Source: Chrysopilus asiliformis
Taxonomy: Eukaryota; Arthropoda; Insecta; Diptera; Rhagionidae
NCBI GenBank assembly: GCA_964034945.1
Contig: OZ035961.1
Location: forward strand, 4,322,001 to 4,386,000
DNA length: 64,000 bases
Direction: 5' to 3'
Part shown: in pieces, positions 54,501-63,740 of the stretch
Layout: every line of letters starts with the position of its first letter
How positions within the stretch are numbered: position 1 is the first letter of the stretch
Notes under the pieces: model-generated
Database searches by the model: none
What the model saw: the letters and a program-made list of their open reading frames with translations, nothing else
Told to the model about the DNA's origin: nothing
Position numbers and translations under genes: made by a program

Positions 54501-57500
54501 AAAAGGAATTCATGTAACCTAACTGAAAATATTTACATTGGTGTGAGACCAGTAATTAAATTTAACGTTCTCTGTGATCGATGACTGAATTAATTAGTGG
54601 AACCAGATATGCCTAGCAAACGAACAACCGAATAAATTTGAACCTTTCGGAAAATTAACATTTTGGGATTCCTAGCCCGCAAATACGGAAATAGGAAAAA
54701 TCCTCTCCATTTTTATTTTTTTGTGCCTGTTGTGGGTTACACAGGTCACAGGTAGTACAAGTTATTGAGAACGGTCGTATATGGTGGTCGTTATAGACAC
54801 AGGGGTATGTTTCCACAGTTCATTCCCCTCATCCATTAAAGATGTCGTTTCTGTCTTGTTTTACGTCAGAAAACCAGATAACAAGCCCTTGAGGGAATTG
54901 AACTTATGTCAATTTAAAAAAAAAACATGCTTTTGTCTCTTGATTCAAGAACGCATATTTCTGATCGTCTATAAAATATCCAAATATCTAGATATTTATG
55001 TTATCTATTTTATATCTATGTTCAGCATGTGACCAAAATAGCATTGATTTTCTTTTGTCCCTTTTATAGAAGTCCCTTCGGCAGTGAACCTTATGATATG
55101 TGATTTTACTATCATCCTTCTATCAAAGTTTTTTTTTTCCATGCATATGTTTTAAATATTCATCCACTTAACGACGATAAAACTGACATGGAAATTTTCA
55201 ATTTACAGCAATGATTGTAAATCCCTTAAGCTTTAACATATATAAACTTCATTTAATGCGCGCACAAATTTTTTGCTGGTTCCGGAAAATGCAATTTTTT
55301 TTTCCAGTTTGCTGTTAGTTCTGGTAACACTAATCGTCCTGTGTCCGCTTACAACAAGCGAGTTGCGGATCTGTATAATTTGGGGTCGCTGAAATCGAAT
55401 CTGGCAGTAGATTGGCTGTACTAGCTCTACTTATTCCGACATGAAGGAAAAAAAATTGTTGATTTCCAGATTATAAATATTTAAACCGATTTTTGAATTA
55501 CCCGCCATATCGGAAAAAGTAGAACTGGTACAGATTCGGATTCAGCGACCCCAAATTACACAGTCGTATGCACTAGAATGAGTATCAGCCTGTTAAATCA
55601 GTTTTGTTCGAATAAAAATTCCCTACGACTAGTTAGTCGATCAAAAATAAGTTCGACAGTCCAAAGGGTTGAAAGTCTGAACTTTCTGAGTGCCAATCTT
55701 CCGAAGTGATAAATCCAGGTAAATTGATATAGGTAAATTCATCACTTTTGAATAATTGTGTGTCACATTTTATGGACAACCCCGAACAATAACACGAAAA
55801 AATTTTAAGTTTTTCAAGCTCCTAAACAGCACTTACGTCAAACGTTCGCGGTTGACATGTATACGTCATTCGTTATCGTCACTGTTGACATAAATTTTTG
55901 ATTTTTTCTTGGGCTGATTTTTTTTAATATTTTTAAGACGTTTTTAATGAATAAAAACTTTCCCATTTTTTAAAAATGCCGTAAAAGTTTTAAACAATAT
56001 TACATTTAATTGAACTTGAATTTGATAAATCTGTTCACAATGGAAAACTCTTCAAATTACGACGAAAAACCTTACCTCATCATTTCCATTTTAATCGAAT
56101 GATTTACGATTAAATGACAAGTCTTCCACTTTTCGACACTTATCTAAAAAAAACTTTTCGAATCAAGAGCAATTTTTTTACCATTTCAGGTTTCAAACTA
56201 AACTAATATCCTTTGATCCTTATTTTTTCTCATCGCTAGGTACTCGCCGATGATGCATCCAGTTTTTATGACATTCTCCGTTGATGGTGTGACCATGTCC
56301 AACGAGAAATTTTACTGTAATGGCGTTACGTGCAGCATAGAATTGAGTCAATTAAGGCAGAAATCGTCAGGTGCTTACCGCTGTGAAGTCTCTGGAGATG
56401 CTCCCGAGTTTAAGTTAACAAGTAAAACGGCCAACATGACTGTCGCAGGTACTCTAACGAAATTTTATAATACCGTCTACTTTTATATAAAATCGAATCC
56501 TTTATAGAAATTATTTCCACAATTTACTTTACTATTGGTTATCCTTTACTCGAGTCATAACACTCTTCCTTATCGTAAACTCTTTCGGTTACGTTGCTTA
56601 CAAGTTTGTTTTCCTTACCTAGTATTTGATGTTCCTGGAATAAAAAAAAAGTAAAATGTTATCCCTATGTGCCGGTAATCATTAAAGGGTAGTTGAAGAC
56701 ATCGTCGAATTGAGTCAAAAGACCAGTGCGAGATGAGAGTGAGATATAAAATAAAAAATAAACTTGTATTTTATCCCCTTGGCATGGAAGAGGAATTCTC
56801 ATTCACAACGACCGCCATAAATCAGAGAATTTCTTTCCAGGATGAGTTCAGGCCGGTCGTCTTCGTCCACCCTCAATTGTTAGAATTCAATCCTTATCTC
56901 ACCCCTGCTCAGAGTCCCAGAACAGCACGACTGTTCACATAATAGTTGACTACGAGTATATGGCTTAAGGAGATGCTGGCTGAGGCTTAACTTAAAAGTA
57001 TGTTATCGTTTTCTATAGATCCGTAAGGACGAAAGATTTTTTAGAGGGGAATTTCCCGGCATCGACACTGAAACAACTAAACTCTTGCCATTCTCCAATG
57101 ATACTATAGTATTCGATGTTTTTTACCACCTAACCATCATCATCCTTATTAAGCCTCCAACGAGAATCCGCCCCGTGAATGTTGAATACACCCAGTATAA
57201 GTAGTCTTGTATACAAAATGTATTGGCGGTCGGTCTCCGTCTTTTGTAGCATAGCACATCGCAATTTTGTTGTCCTATAAAAGGATATAAAAAGGATATA
57301 AATTCCACTTTATATAAAATATTTGCAGTTGACAATAATTCTCTGTCATTCTAGGAGGTATATGGCTACATATTTAGTAGATGTTTATTTTTTCCATATT
57401 TTGTTGTTTTTTTTTTTGTTTGTTGCTACTTTTTGTTTGTTAGGCAAACATATTTGTACAAGAAATGGAGGATTTTTGAAACCCTGTCCAACATCACTGA

Positions 57501-60500
57501 AGTTTTTATGTATAGAAATTTTATTATTTTCGGTTATTTCTAGTCGACATACACTTTATGGTTGAATATTTTTCATTTCGAATTCGACTCTACATTATTG
57601 TCATATGCAATAAATCGTATTTTCATTGGACCTGATAAATCTGCACATGCAAGAATTCACGTAAATTAACGTAATAGCTTTTAGGGAAAGTGGCGTCAAA
57701 TGTTGTACAAAATTTTACACTGAAAAAAATTTACATTATCTAAAATAGTCAAATTAGGATTTTCCAGAAAATTCGAAATCTTGTAAGATTGATCACGGGG
57801 AAAAGAAATTGTTTCAAGTTTTGTTTTGGATTTCCTAGCTACTACCCCTGCCCTAAGACAGGTAATAAAAATATCCTTTTTAAGGGCAGGCTGGCATCAC
57901 TATTAAGATTTGGTTTTCTCTTTTGAATTTTTCTTTCAAGAGCGACCAACTAATTTTCTCAGAGAAACATACAATCAAAAGAGAAAATTTTCTACTGCAG
58001 TTTTGCTGACACGCTGCTTATTATATAAAATTCTGTACTAACCTTTTTCGTATATAGCTGTAGAATGGTGTTTTATTTAGTGACAGATACGTCCCATACA
58101 CGAAATTTTAGTCGGGTTTCTCAGCTATTCAAAACACAACAAAAGATTGTGTCGCAAGCAAAATATAAAACTTTAAAATCATGTGAATCGTAACAACTTT
58201 TTTAAAGAATGCACTTGAAAGGAAAATTATCAAAAAATGCGCCGCAGGTAAACATTTTAGTGCTTTACATTCAGTTTTACGCAATTTCAATAGCTCCGCC
58301 TGGACCACCTCCCAAAAAGGATAAAATGATGTAGCTTTCAATTTTATGGAGTATTTAACTTTGCTACACAAAAATGTTTGCCTGCGACACATTTTTTTTC
58401 GTTGCTATCCATAAATTTGCTAAGCATTCAAAAAATTGTGATTCGACTTTTCCATTCTTAAAATAAATGCAAATTCCAAATACTTTTTACTTCATTTAGC
58501 ATGCAAAATTAATTTTTAAGCATGCGTATATCATAATTTCAAAAAAAAATTAAAAAAAACATCCTCATAGGCGCCCCAAAATGCAAGTCTGCACAATAAT
58601 GGCTATATACGGCTCTAATTTAAAAAAATTAATTATAAAAATTATAAATCCTGAAATATCTTGGCGCAAGATGGAAAAAGAAATTGACATTTGTTTTAAT
58701 TACATTCGGAAAAGCATTTTCCAGAAAACTCAATCCCTTACTCCTTTATCCCCTATTTACAGAATATCAACTTATTTTGAGCCAAAATTTAACAAATCTC
58801 TCGATATCGTTATAGCACTGCCCCAGCATGATCCTATTATAAATGGAGTTGGTCCAACATACAGACTCGATGATTTCGTTGTCGCCAACTGTACATCGGA
58901 CTGGTCAAGTCCACCAGCATCCTTGTCCTGGTATATCAATGATGAAAAGGTATGTCTTTTCATACATACATGTGTAGAAAAATATTAACGTACGTGAACT
59001 TAATTCACATATTATTTTTATACTACACCCACCTTAAATACCATAGAATACGCTCTCATAGTATATGAAAACTGTACATACTTTAATAACTTTTTTGCAG
59101 ATTTAACATTTTTGATCCTATTATGATAAACTTTTAATAAAATCAAGCATTTTTTATTTATGATTCTGTGCCAGGCTCCACCGGAACTGTTGCAGCCCCA
59201 ACAGGAGACTACTATCAACACGGAGGGTTTCAGCTTACGTTCACGTAGCCTAGAGATTCGATTCTATTTGGATCGACAGAGATTTATGAACTCAAAAGGA
59301 ATTTTAAAAATGAAATGTTTAGCTGATATTAATCATATAGCAGAATTGGCTCGTGAGAAAACTGTAAAAGCGTTCATTCTATCAAGCGATGATCTAACGA
59401 ATCAAAAATTAGTCAATTGGAGGAACTCAGGTAAGTTTTCTTCACAAAATTTAAATTTTCAAATTTACTGTTCATACATTTTCATTGCCAAAAATGTCAA
59501 AAGCCAAATGACATCAATTCAGTTGAGATATACCGGAAAATTATCTCGAAAATCACTGTTCGTTGCGCTTCATTTAGTATTTCTTCTTTTTTTTCAACTA
59601 AGGTGGTAAATTCTCAGTAGAATTATTACCAATACGTTTTTACCGGAACGGTGAATAACTGTGGTGCCCATTGCCACCCATAACCGGTTGAATTCGATTT
59701 TCACTTGTTCTTCACAAATTGTACGTACAGTACGGATGGTAATACTGAAAAAATGGGACGATATTCAATCGTGCTAGCCGTACAGTTGAATCAACACGGA
59801 AACAAGCCCAGAAGGTTTCCAAGCAATTGAGCCCAATCAAAGCCACCACCACGGCTAAAGTCTGGCCAACCCCCAAGAGTCACCCAACACCTCCATCAGA
59901 ACTCAAATTGGCGACTGCCCACATGAAGCGTACTGTCCATGAAAGGTGGAATAGAAGCTAATTTCACAGTAGAATAGGATGGGGTGATAAAAATTCAGAG
60001 GTGATTTTTGGTTGTGAAAAACCGTCACCTCTAGCACAAGGATAGGGCGAAAAGTTTCGGGTCTTTCAGGTTAACACTTAAGTTGTGGTAATTTTTTTTT
60101 TGTAACTCTTTTCTGTAAAAACTTTGGACCGAAATTTCAGCTCAATCAGCCGAGGAGTTTGCAAGTTACAGCTTTTAAAAACGAATAAAGGGCTGTCCAT
60201 AAAATACTTATTTTCGGTTTTTCCAACCCCCCGTCCACCTGACTTCATCACGCTTTTTCATAATTTTTTGTATGGAGTTTAGTACCGCCGTCATACTACC
60301 GTAAACCCCCCCCCCCCCCCCCCCCCCTTAAAAGCGTGACGTGTTTTATAAACAGCACCCAAAGTTTTTCAAAAAAGTTTATTATTAACCAGCGGAAATT
60401 AACCAGCGGAAATTGACCAGCGGAAATTGACCAGCGGAAATTGACCAGCGGAAATTGACCAGCGGACGTTAATGGCTTAGCAAAAAATCTCTAACTGTGA

Positions 60501-61508
60501 ACCCACTCAACCGATTCAGATGAAATTTCCGCAAGGGAAGGGACTCCAAATGAATAGGAAGCTCTACAACAATTCAAGTGCTTTTCCATACCAATCCCGA
60601 AACTTTTCAGCCCATCCTCATATAGGGGTAAAATTACGGTGAATAAGGATGCAAATGGTAACGGCAATGGTGGTAAATCTTTGAAGGGACAAAATTGCTC
60701 ACTGAGCTAAATTTAAGCTAATGGAATTATACGGGGACATCGACAGATATTTGAAGTTGTGTGAACACCACAAACTACGGTGTCTGGGACAGAACAGCAC
60801 TGACCTATCTTATGGGTTTCGCTTGACTGGTGGTCCAGTCTACTATGAATGGATTCTAGGACCTCCGGATGGTATCGGGACAGAGAATATCTTATCCTGG
60901 CACCAAGGGTGGCTTACCCCCAACCGTACTAAACTGATTCAACTGGCTGAACCGAATGTTATATAACATTTTGTAAATGCGAAACGAATTGCCAAAAGGA
61001 GGAGAATATTCGGTGTGCTATAAATTTCCATGATAAATGACTTATCTGGTGAAACACAACTCACTGGTGTTGTCAATACAGGAAAATCTACCACCAAAAG
61101 TACGCTAGCGCTTGCGAACACACAAATAAATATACCCACACCAGTACACATTCGTAAACATAAAAAACATTCTGAAAAAAAAAAAAACAGAAAAAAAAAT
61201 CATCATTCGCAGAATATTCTCCGAGGCAAAGTTAATATAAGCGAGCATAATCGATTTTTTATATTATTGGTACGATTGGTATCTTTTTTCCCTCAATTTT
61301 CCAATGCACTCAATATAAATCCATAATGCTATTTTTATCATTCTTTAAATGCTTTAATATCGCGAATTTTTAAAGATGAACTCTTTTATAATTTTCAGCC
61401 GAACGAAGAGCTGTTCCTTCGTCGACTTCGTTTATGCTAGACGTCATAGTATTCCTTATTTCAATGAGGTTTTTACGGATTCATTTACTTAAGGACATCG
61501 TAAGGTAG
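36542..61508 (+). CDS. beat: Beaten path (Beat) family immunoglobulin protein, six coding exons
   Basis: Joined exons are 36542-36599, 53423-53576, 56240-56448, 58816-58949, 59175-59430 and 61399-61508: 921 nt, 306 residues. Every intron is GT-AG and all junctions join in frame (phases 1, 2, 1, 0, 1). A signal peptide (hydrophobic core YILIIALLIFTG, likely cleavage after NA26) precedes Ig domain 1 (C48, W62 in VKWYK, C119 in YRCEVSGDAPEF) and Ig domain 2 (C166, W179 in LSWYINDEK, C233). A hydrophobic C-terminal segment near 282-296 could be a membrane or GPI-anchor signal. NMT at 136-138 is a glycosylation site. Known for the family: Beat proteins are arthropod axon-guidance and synaptic cues that bind Side-family receptors. 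The wording of domain 1 (FFRYSP, FSVDGV, an extra C97/C102 pair) reminds me of the Beat-V or Beat-III subgroup, but I cannot settle this by eye. Introns are about 16.8, 2.7, 2.4, 0.2 and 2.0 kb. Family identity is secure; exon 1 is the least certain part. Confidence 0.88.
39029..39172. mobile_element. diverged MITE of the gctgtccataaaatac family
   Basis: The left end gctgtgcatcaaatacgttacac and the right end ttgttttatggataattct are diverged versions of the inverted ends seen at 44097-44300 and 60189-60360. It is noncoding, and its right boundary lies within a few bases of the next small element. Confidence 0.45.
39175..39281. mobile_element. 107-bp MITE with TTA target duplication
   Basis: The ends cagccgtattct and agaataaggctg are inverted with one mismatch. 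The element is flanked by TTA on both sides (39172-39174 and 39282-39284), the 3-bp target type of PIF/Harbinger elements. The interior has repeated tcacaag motifs and their reverse complements, giving a hairpin. Confidence 0.6.
41755..42325 (+). repeat. interspersed repeat, copy 2 with gacggacagacgg tail
   Basis: Starts near aaaaacataacaaaagc and ends gtttcaccatacgggtataaa. It contains ttgatgtatgag, accgtttttgaga, gtatggggggtacccccc and, at about 42161-42191, the tandem gacggacagacagac tract that often precedes the tail of such repeats in insects. It is the most complete of the three related copies. No protein of its own is visible. Confidence 0.6.
42516..43175. repeat. 8-bp satellite array (gtcagtta)n
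   Basis: A core of about 58 almost identical 8-bp units runs from about 42568 to 43036, with one gttagtta variant near 42988. It is bordered by gtcagttt/gccagttt variants and followed by a second short block of gtcagtta at about 43075-43117. Because 8 is not a multiple of 3, the unit places a TAG (or TGA on the other strand) in every frame, so the array cannot be coding. It probably expanded from a gtctgtctgt-rich repeat tail. Confidence 0.95.
44097..44300. mobile_element. MITE, ggctgtccataaaatac family, complete copy
   Basis: The left end ggctgtccataaaatacgtt is mirrored by gtattttatgggcagctcc at the right. It is about 204 bp and noncoding, with a G-rich patch ggggggtgggg inside. Related copies lie at 39029-39172 and 60189-60360, with single ends near 22420 and 55765. 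Confidence 0.65.
44420..44545 (+). repeat. dispersed repeat related to 195-300 and 13845-14050
   Basis: Contains ggtcctgtaaggataacg, then ttttccgaaaaaa, then ggggatgctgaatc, the same order as in the stretch at about 195-300. No function is visible. Confidence 0.45.
46535..47035 (+). repeat. interspersed repeat, copy 3, with internal 147-bp duplication
   Basis: Same family as 27725-28110 and 41755-42325 (cataacaaaagttacaattg, accgttttcgaga, atttacgaaaaacg). The block starting at 46657 (ttggattttcgtgtatgg) recurs at 46804 with about 70 bases nearly identical, a tandem duplication with a 147-bp period. It is noncoding. Confidence 0.6.
49245..51656 (-). CDS. neprilysin-like M13 zinc metallopeptidase, intronless
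   Basis: A single open frame of 803 residues. M13 enzymes are ectopeptidases that cleave small peptides outside the cell or on its surface. Visible features: a hydrophobic stretch at about residues 11-23 (signal peptide or type-II anchor); RRVKR at 66-70, a possible furin-type site; 13 serines (72-84) followed by EEE; a lysine/arginine-rich stretch at about 95-113; then the M13 domain from DPCADFYQYACGNW (C157, C165) to the terminal KCKVW. Zinc and catalytic residues are all present: H641-E642-M-T-H645, and E701 and D705 in GENVADNG. The substrate motif NAFY is at 600-603, and PGMFRV lies near the C-terminus. The start is supported by a TAA three codons upstream in frame and an A at -3. Length is near the family's usual 700-800 plus an N-terminal extension. 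The gene lies antisense inside beat intron 1. Lack of introns suggests a retrocopy or a lineage of intronless neprilysin-like genes (inference). I cannot assign an ortholog. Confidence 0.95.
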   Translation of the reverse strand: MNMSGISINFGLITAIILLLIVVDNCSTRSAKFDLESSSQYDSYENDGLEVTEEVSREHLPLSMIRRVKRGSSSSSSSSSSSSSEEEMWIIKRYKKSKNARKRAKDKKLKKKKPDNIETLFAKWSSSFWHSDIAAKDVRQYQAELMVKYMDRSMDPCADFYQYACGNWEKFNPIPANESTQTVFEIIAEFTSLAMKNLLTEQYRGNDINDAEHKAKQLYASCIDTSWREQRGAAPILDYLTELGGLPLIEGDNWPELSFDWVFTAAQVRMLNIDALIGTKIFPKPDDSDILLTYIEPPVMREKKSVFTDPARLKIFRKYFENVVDLLGVNVDLVSEQINDLFDFMQKIYVIYPNKTDLVDMIDNHYELMTVSELEAVIPEIDWITYLSVVQERPINGGMEVGLMYPEYFERLLSLLAVTDTKTIANFLLWQVIYELTTHLDSRFKNVERAYQEADTGKTEDHYPEWRMCVSEVNGYIGMAAGALFVKKHFDEASKNDVNWLADRMKIEFEEAISDTEWLDEATRREAVQKLMALDVQTGYPDFILSPRKLNEYYEYLTIFPDKYFENHIAAVQEDNRKQHELLEKPVDRNSWIAHPHIVNAFYVPSTNKMFLASGLLVPPIYHKYYPRAMKFGGLGTFIGHEMTHGFDSNGKEFDGHGNLRNWWSNSSNEAFHSRVECIISQYSNYSFNNEPIDGEISKGENVADNGAIKFAFRAYEEWLRQNRHLADEERMPGLNLSPKQLFFLGFAQQWCGAAKSNAYTPESHSPGMFRVIGSLSNSLDFAREFNCPLGSKMNPLSKCKVW
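52187..52293. mobile_element. 107-bp palindromic MITE
   Basis: The ends gtatactttacctct and agaggttgtaaagtatac are inverted with a 2-base length difference. Inside, atttataaacaata occurs twice in direct orientation and ttgttct three times. It is noncoding, and its superfamily is unknown. Confidence 0.5.
52353..52415. repeat. 63-bp foldback sequence, short relative of the 63.5-kb hairpin
   Basis: Begins gggcatcaatcgttaa and ends acacgattggtgccc, forming an imperfect hairpin with a gacgcaa...gcgtcg core. The outer sequence gggcaccaatcgtg and the gacgc motif match the ends of the large inverted repeat at 63509-63740, so both may be members of one foldback family. Confidence 0.5.
53423..53576 (+). 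CDS. beat: beat exon 2: first half of Ig domain 1
   Basis: Acceptor aatatttcag|gc and donor ttcag|gtaagt are both strong. The exon encodes the end of the signal peptide, then the first Ig strands: LTKIEVPQVVDF, the first disulfide cysteine in LSCSYN, and the core tryptophan in NSVKWYKDE. It ends in phase 2, so the arginine codon of FFRY is split across the junction, as expected for a Beat Ig domain encoded by two exons. Confidence 0.9.
53577..56239 (+). other. beat intron 2
   Basis: A 2.7-kb intron. It holds a palindromic MITE at 55371-55562 and, near 55830-55990, a diverged repeat (gcggttgacatgtatacgtc...cttgggctgatttt) also found at about 48925-49010. A 109-codon frame at 54032-54361 is AT-rich and looks like chance. 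Confidence 0.7.
55371..55562. mobile_element. palindromic MITE in beat intron 2
   Basis: The left stretch taatttggggtcgctgaa and its inverted counterpart ttcagcgaccccaaatta lie about 115 bp apart. Similarity continues inward (tactagctctacttattccg against cggaaaaagtagaactggta), giving arms of roughly 70 bp with one insertion in the left arm. It is noncoding. Confidence 0.55.
56240..56448 (+). CDS. beat: beat exon 3: second half of Ig domain 1
   Basis: Acceptor atcgctag|g completes the split arginine. The exon continues YSPMMHP, then FSVDGV, a close C97-x4-C102 pair, the strand KSSGAYRCEVSGDAPEF with the second disulfide cysteine, and ANMTVA with an N-glycosylation site. It ends in phase 1 at gcag|gtactc. 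The frame stays open past the donor as far as 56507, so intron retention would add about 20 residues. Confidence 0.9.
56449..58815 (+). other. beat intron 3
   Basis: A 2.4-kb intron bounded by gtactc and atatag. A less AT-rich patch with a 69-codon frame lies at 56733-56942. I see no splice sites that would make it an exon, and no transposon. Confidence 0.7.
58816..58949 (+). CDS. beat: beat exon 4: first half of Ig domain 2
   Basis: Acceptor cgttatag|ca gives the junction VAALPQHDP, which fits the Beat pattern between the two Ig domains. The exon encodes the cysteine of VANCTSDWSSPP and the tryptophan of LSWYINDEK, ending in phase 0 at aaaag|gtatgt. Another acceptor-like site at 58761-58762 (tttacag) would put the exon in the wrong frame, so 58816 is preferred. 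Confidence 0.88.
59175..59430 (+). CDS. beat: beat exon 5: second half of Ig domain 2
   Basis: Starts in phase 0 after gtgccag with APPELLQPQQET, a typical Beat continuation after the WYIN motif. It carries the strand SLEIRFYLDRQRF and the closing cysteine in LKMKCLADI, then a linker ending NQKLVNWRNS. The donor is ctcag|gtaagt in phase 1. The preceding intron is only 225 bp, the shortest in the gene. Confidence 0.88.
60189..60360. mobile_element. MITE of the ggctgtccataaaatac family with poly-C tract
   Basis: The left end gggctgtccataaaatac and right end gttttataaacagcaccc are inverted relatives. Inside is an uninterrupted run of about 21 C at 60307-60327, next to aaaagcgtgacgtg. The C run is a likely source of assembly or sequencing error and of length variation. 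Confidence 0.6.
60387..60470 (+). repeat. 14-bp minisatellite gaccagcggaaatt, six copies
   Basis: Six contiguous 14-bp units. The first two start aacc and the last ends cggacgtt; the middle ones are identical. It lies in beat intron 5, shortly after the poly-C MITE. Confidence 0.9.
61399..61508 (+). CDS. beat: beat exon 6: C-terminal hydrophobic tail and stop
   Basis: Acceptor ataattttcag|cc joins in phase 1 to exon 5 and gives the linker AERRAVPSST, then FMLDVIVFLISMRFL and a short basic tail, with stop TAG at 61506-61508. The hydrophobic stretch suits a GPI-attachment signal or a membrane segment. Candidate poly(A) signals follow within 100 bp, which supports this as the terminal exon. It is too short to stand out as an open frame on its own. 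Confidence 0.75.
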
Positions 61509-63508
61509 TTAGGTTAATATCATATTTTTTATACACAGAAAACCAAATTTAAAAAATTAATTAAATTAATTATAAATAAATAAATATATATATAAATAAA
61601 AGAAGCAAAAAAAAGTGAAAAACCAATTATTTAAGATGTAATTATTATAATTAAAGAAATATTTAAAAAAAATCAAAAAAAAAATAATCGTACACTAAAA
61701 CTTACAAGAAATATTTAAAAAAAAACATCAAATGTAACATTGTAACAAAAATGTTAAAAAAATACATAGTTTCGAAAGATTAGCGCGTAAAATTATTTTT
61801 CATCGAAATATATATGGATTTTATTTTGTATATTTTAAAAGTTCCTATGGCGAAAACATTTTTTTTCGTTCATCTTAAGTTTAAAACTTAATCAAACGTA
61901 AAACAAACATTGTAAAAAATAACAAAAAAAGATATTTTTTAATATATTTTTTTTTGAAAAAATAATTTTGTAAATGGCTTTTTACCAGATGAATGGATTT
62001 TTAAGAGTAAATCTTCGTTAGTAGAAGAGAACTTCAAAAAGGGTTTATAATACTTATAAAAAAAGGGTATAATAAAGTTACCTCACTAAAAACTCATAAA
62101 TTTGGAATCAAATCAGAAAAATCACTATTAAAAAAAATAGCCTTTCTATATATGAGGAACACAACTGTATAAAATTTCAAGCCTCTGGCTCAACCCTTTC
62201 GAAAGTTACGGTGTTCACGGACAGACGGGCGGACATTCGGAAATCAAAATCTTTTATCATCCCGAACACGTTACAAATGGTACAATAACTCGGATATAGG
62301 TAGTCTATGATTCTCTAATAGAGTATAAATACTAATAGAGAACAAGTTCTTTAAAAAACCTTCTCAATAGCTATATTTTCTCAACACATTACCAATTAGA
62401 AAGCTTACATAACCAACAAACAATGGTTTCCTTTCCCGAATTCAAGATAATTTTATGACGGAGCAACAACCTTACCAAGACGTAATTTATGAGCCTTTCA
62501 CAGATATCTGAATGAGTAAACAGTCTGGTCCTTCAATCAATTCCGGAATTGTTTTTCCATCGATGGAATTGTGATTGATGACGATTGAGAGAAAGAAAAA
62601 TCCTTGAACTTCCCGATTATTTCCAACGGCTTTGATTCTTATTTGATTTTATCGTTCAAATACAAAGGCAGAAAAAAAATCTGGATAACTGAAGAGAATA
62701 AATCAGCAAAGGAAGGACGATTGTTTATCTAGAGAGGTATTCTAATTTTATTTAACGTAATCCTTATGTTATCGATTTTCTTATCATTCACATTGGATGT
62801 TATTAGAATCCTTGGCTAGTATTGAAACGTCTTTGATCCAATCATCTTTGAAGTTGATGCATCAATGCATCTTTCAAATACTGAGGATATGGCAAAGTAA
62901 AAATTCAAACCGTCAACTGATTTCAATTCATACTCACATCAAAAATATAGTTTGTATTGGTGGTAGATACGTTATATCGATTCAAATATGTCCTTATGCA
63001 GTAATCCTTCTACAAAGGATTATCGATCAGTTCATTTACTTCAACTCAATTTGGTCTTTTGATGGCATTCTGTTCGTATATGGCAACATTCAATTGACTA
63101 ACCTATTTTCGTACAATCACTATTTCTATGTCATCAAATTTTGATTTCTATATATCCAATTTTGAAGAATAAAACATTGGGAAAAATATATGTATTAATA
63201 TGGGATATCCAATTTTGATCAACGGAGATCTTAAGATTATTTTCACTCAAATAAACAATGGGAATCCAAAGCATTTTACGTAAAATAAAATACGTTTATC
63301 TCAACCTGAATATTTCAAATGTTTTACAAGCTACTCAGACTTGATTTTATTTTTCTACAAAACTCCACAAAGTAACCAAAAATGCTAAAATACTGGTTAC
63401 GCGACGATCACACAAGGTTTTTTGCCCAGTTTTTCGTAACTATCGCACAACCATTTCCGCGAAACCTTTTATGACGCTTGTTGGAAAGCAGCAGTCACAT
63501 TGTAACTT
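61509..63508. other. beat 3' flank, gene-poor
   Basis: The beat 3'-UTR and two AATAAA hexamers come first, then very AT-rich sequence. At about 62140-62345 a repeat tail (gcctctggctcaaccctttc, then cggacagacgggcggacatt, then tataggtagtctatga) resembles the tail of the repeat at 41755-42325. A 115-codon frame at 62797-63144 has no recognisable motif. Confidence 0.45.
61575..61600 (+). promoter_or_regulatory. candidate poly(A) signals of the beat gene
   Basis: Two AATAAA hexamers at 61575-61580 and 61595-61600 lie 67-92 bp after the stop codon, in AT-rich sequence. The position suits 3'-end formation of the beat mRNA, but such hexamers are common by chance in DNA this AT-rich. Confidence 0.4.
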
Positions 63509-63740
63509 GGCACCAATCATGTATTCCGACGCTTCTCTGTCTTTCGACTTCGACGCAGCTTTTAACTCTTGACTTCGCCATATCAGCAGCTTCAAATTTC
63601 CTGGAGTGACAGTCAGAATCACGTTTCGATTCATAGTGACGATTCCGCGAAATTTCAAGCTGCAGATATGGCGAAGTCAAGAGTTAAAAGCTGCGTCGAA
63701 GTCGAAAGACAGAGACGCGTCGGAATACATGATTGGTGCC
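63509..63740. repeat. 232-bp inverted repeat with 75-bp arms differing at one base
   Basis: The left arm 63509-63583 (begins ggcaccaatcatgtattc) is the reverse complement of 63666-63740 except for one base (gcttctctg against gcgtctctg). Complementarity continues imperfectly inward (gcagctt, aaatttc), leaving a short central loop near gtttcgattc. The mirrored short open frames on the two strands are a consequence of the palindrome. It is probably a foldback MITE; if transcribed it would form a long hairpin RNA. Confidence 0.85.

Larger units (their letters stand above)
59431..61398 (+). other. beat intron 5
   Basis: A 2.0-kb intron from gtaagt to ttttcag. It contains a MITE with a poly-C tract, a 14-bp minisatellite and, at 60721-60966, an unexplained 81-codon frame starting at ATG. 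Confidence 0.65.

Noticed and set aside
58763..58815. Earlier acceptor (tttacag) for beat exon 4
   Set aside because: Using it in phase 1 puts the downstream ALPQHDP...WYINDEK sequence out of frame; the acceptor before 58816 restores the Beat pattern.
62797..63144. 115-codon plus-strand frame after beat
   Set aside because: It opens with a non-ATG codon, is rich in I/Y/F as expected from AT-rich DNA, and shows no motif, signal peptide or splice context.
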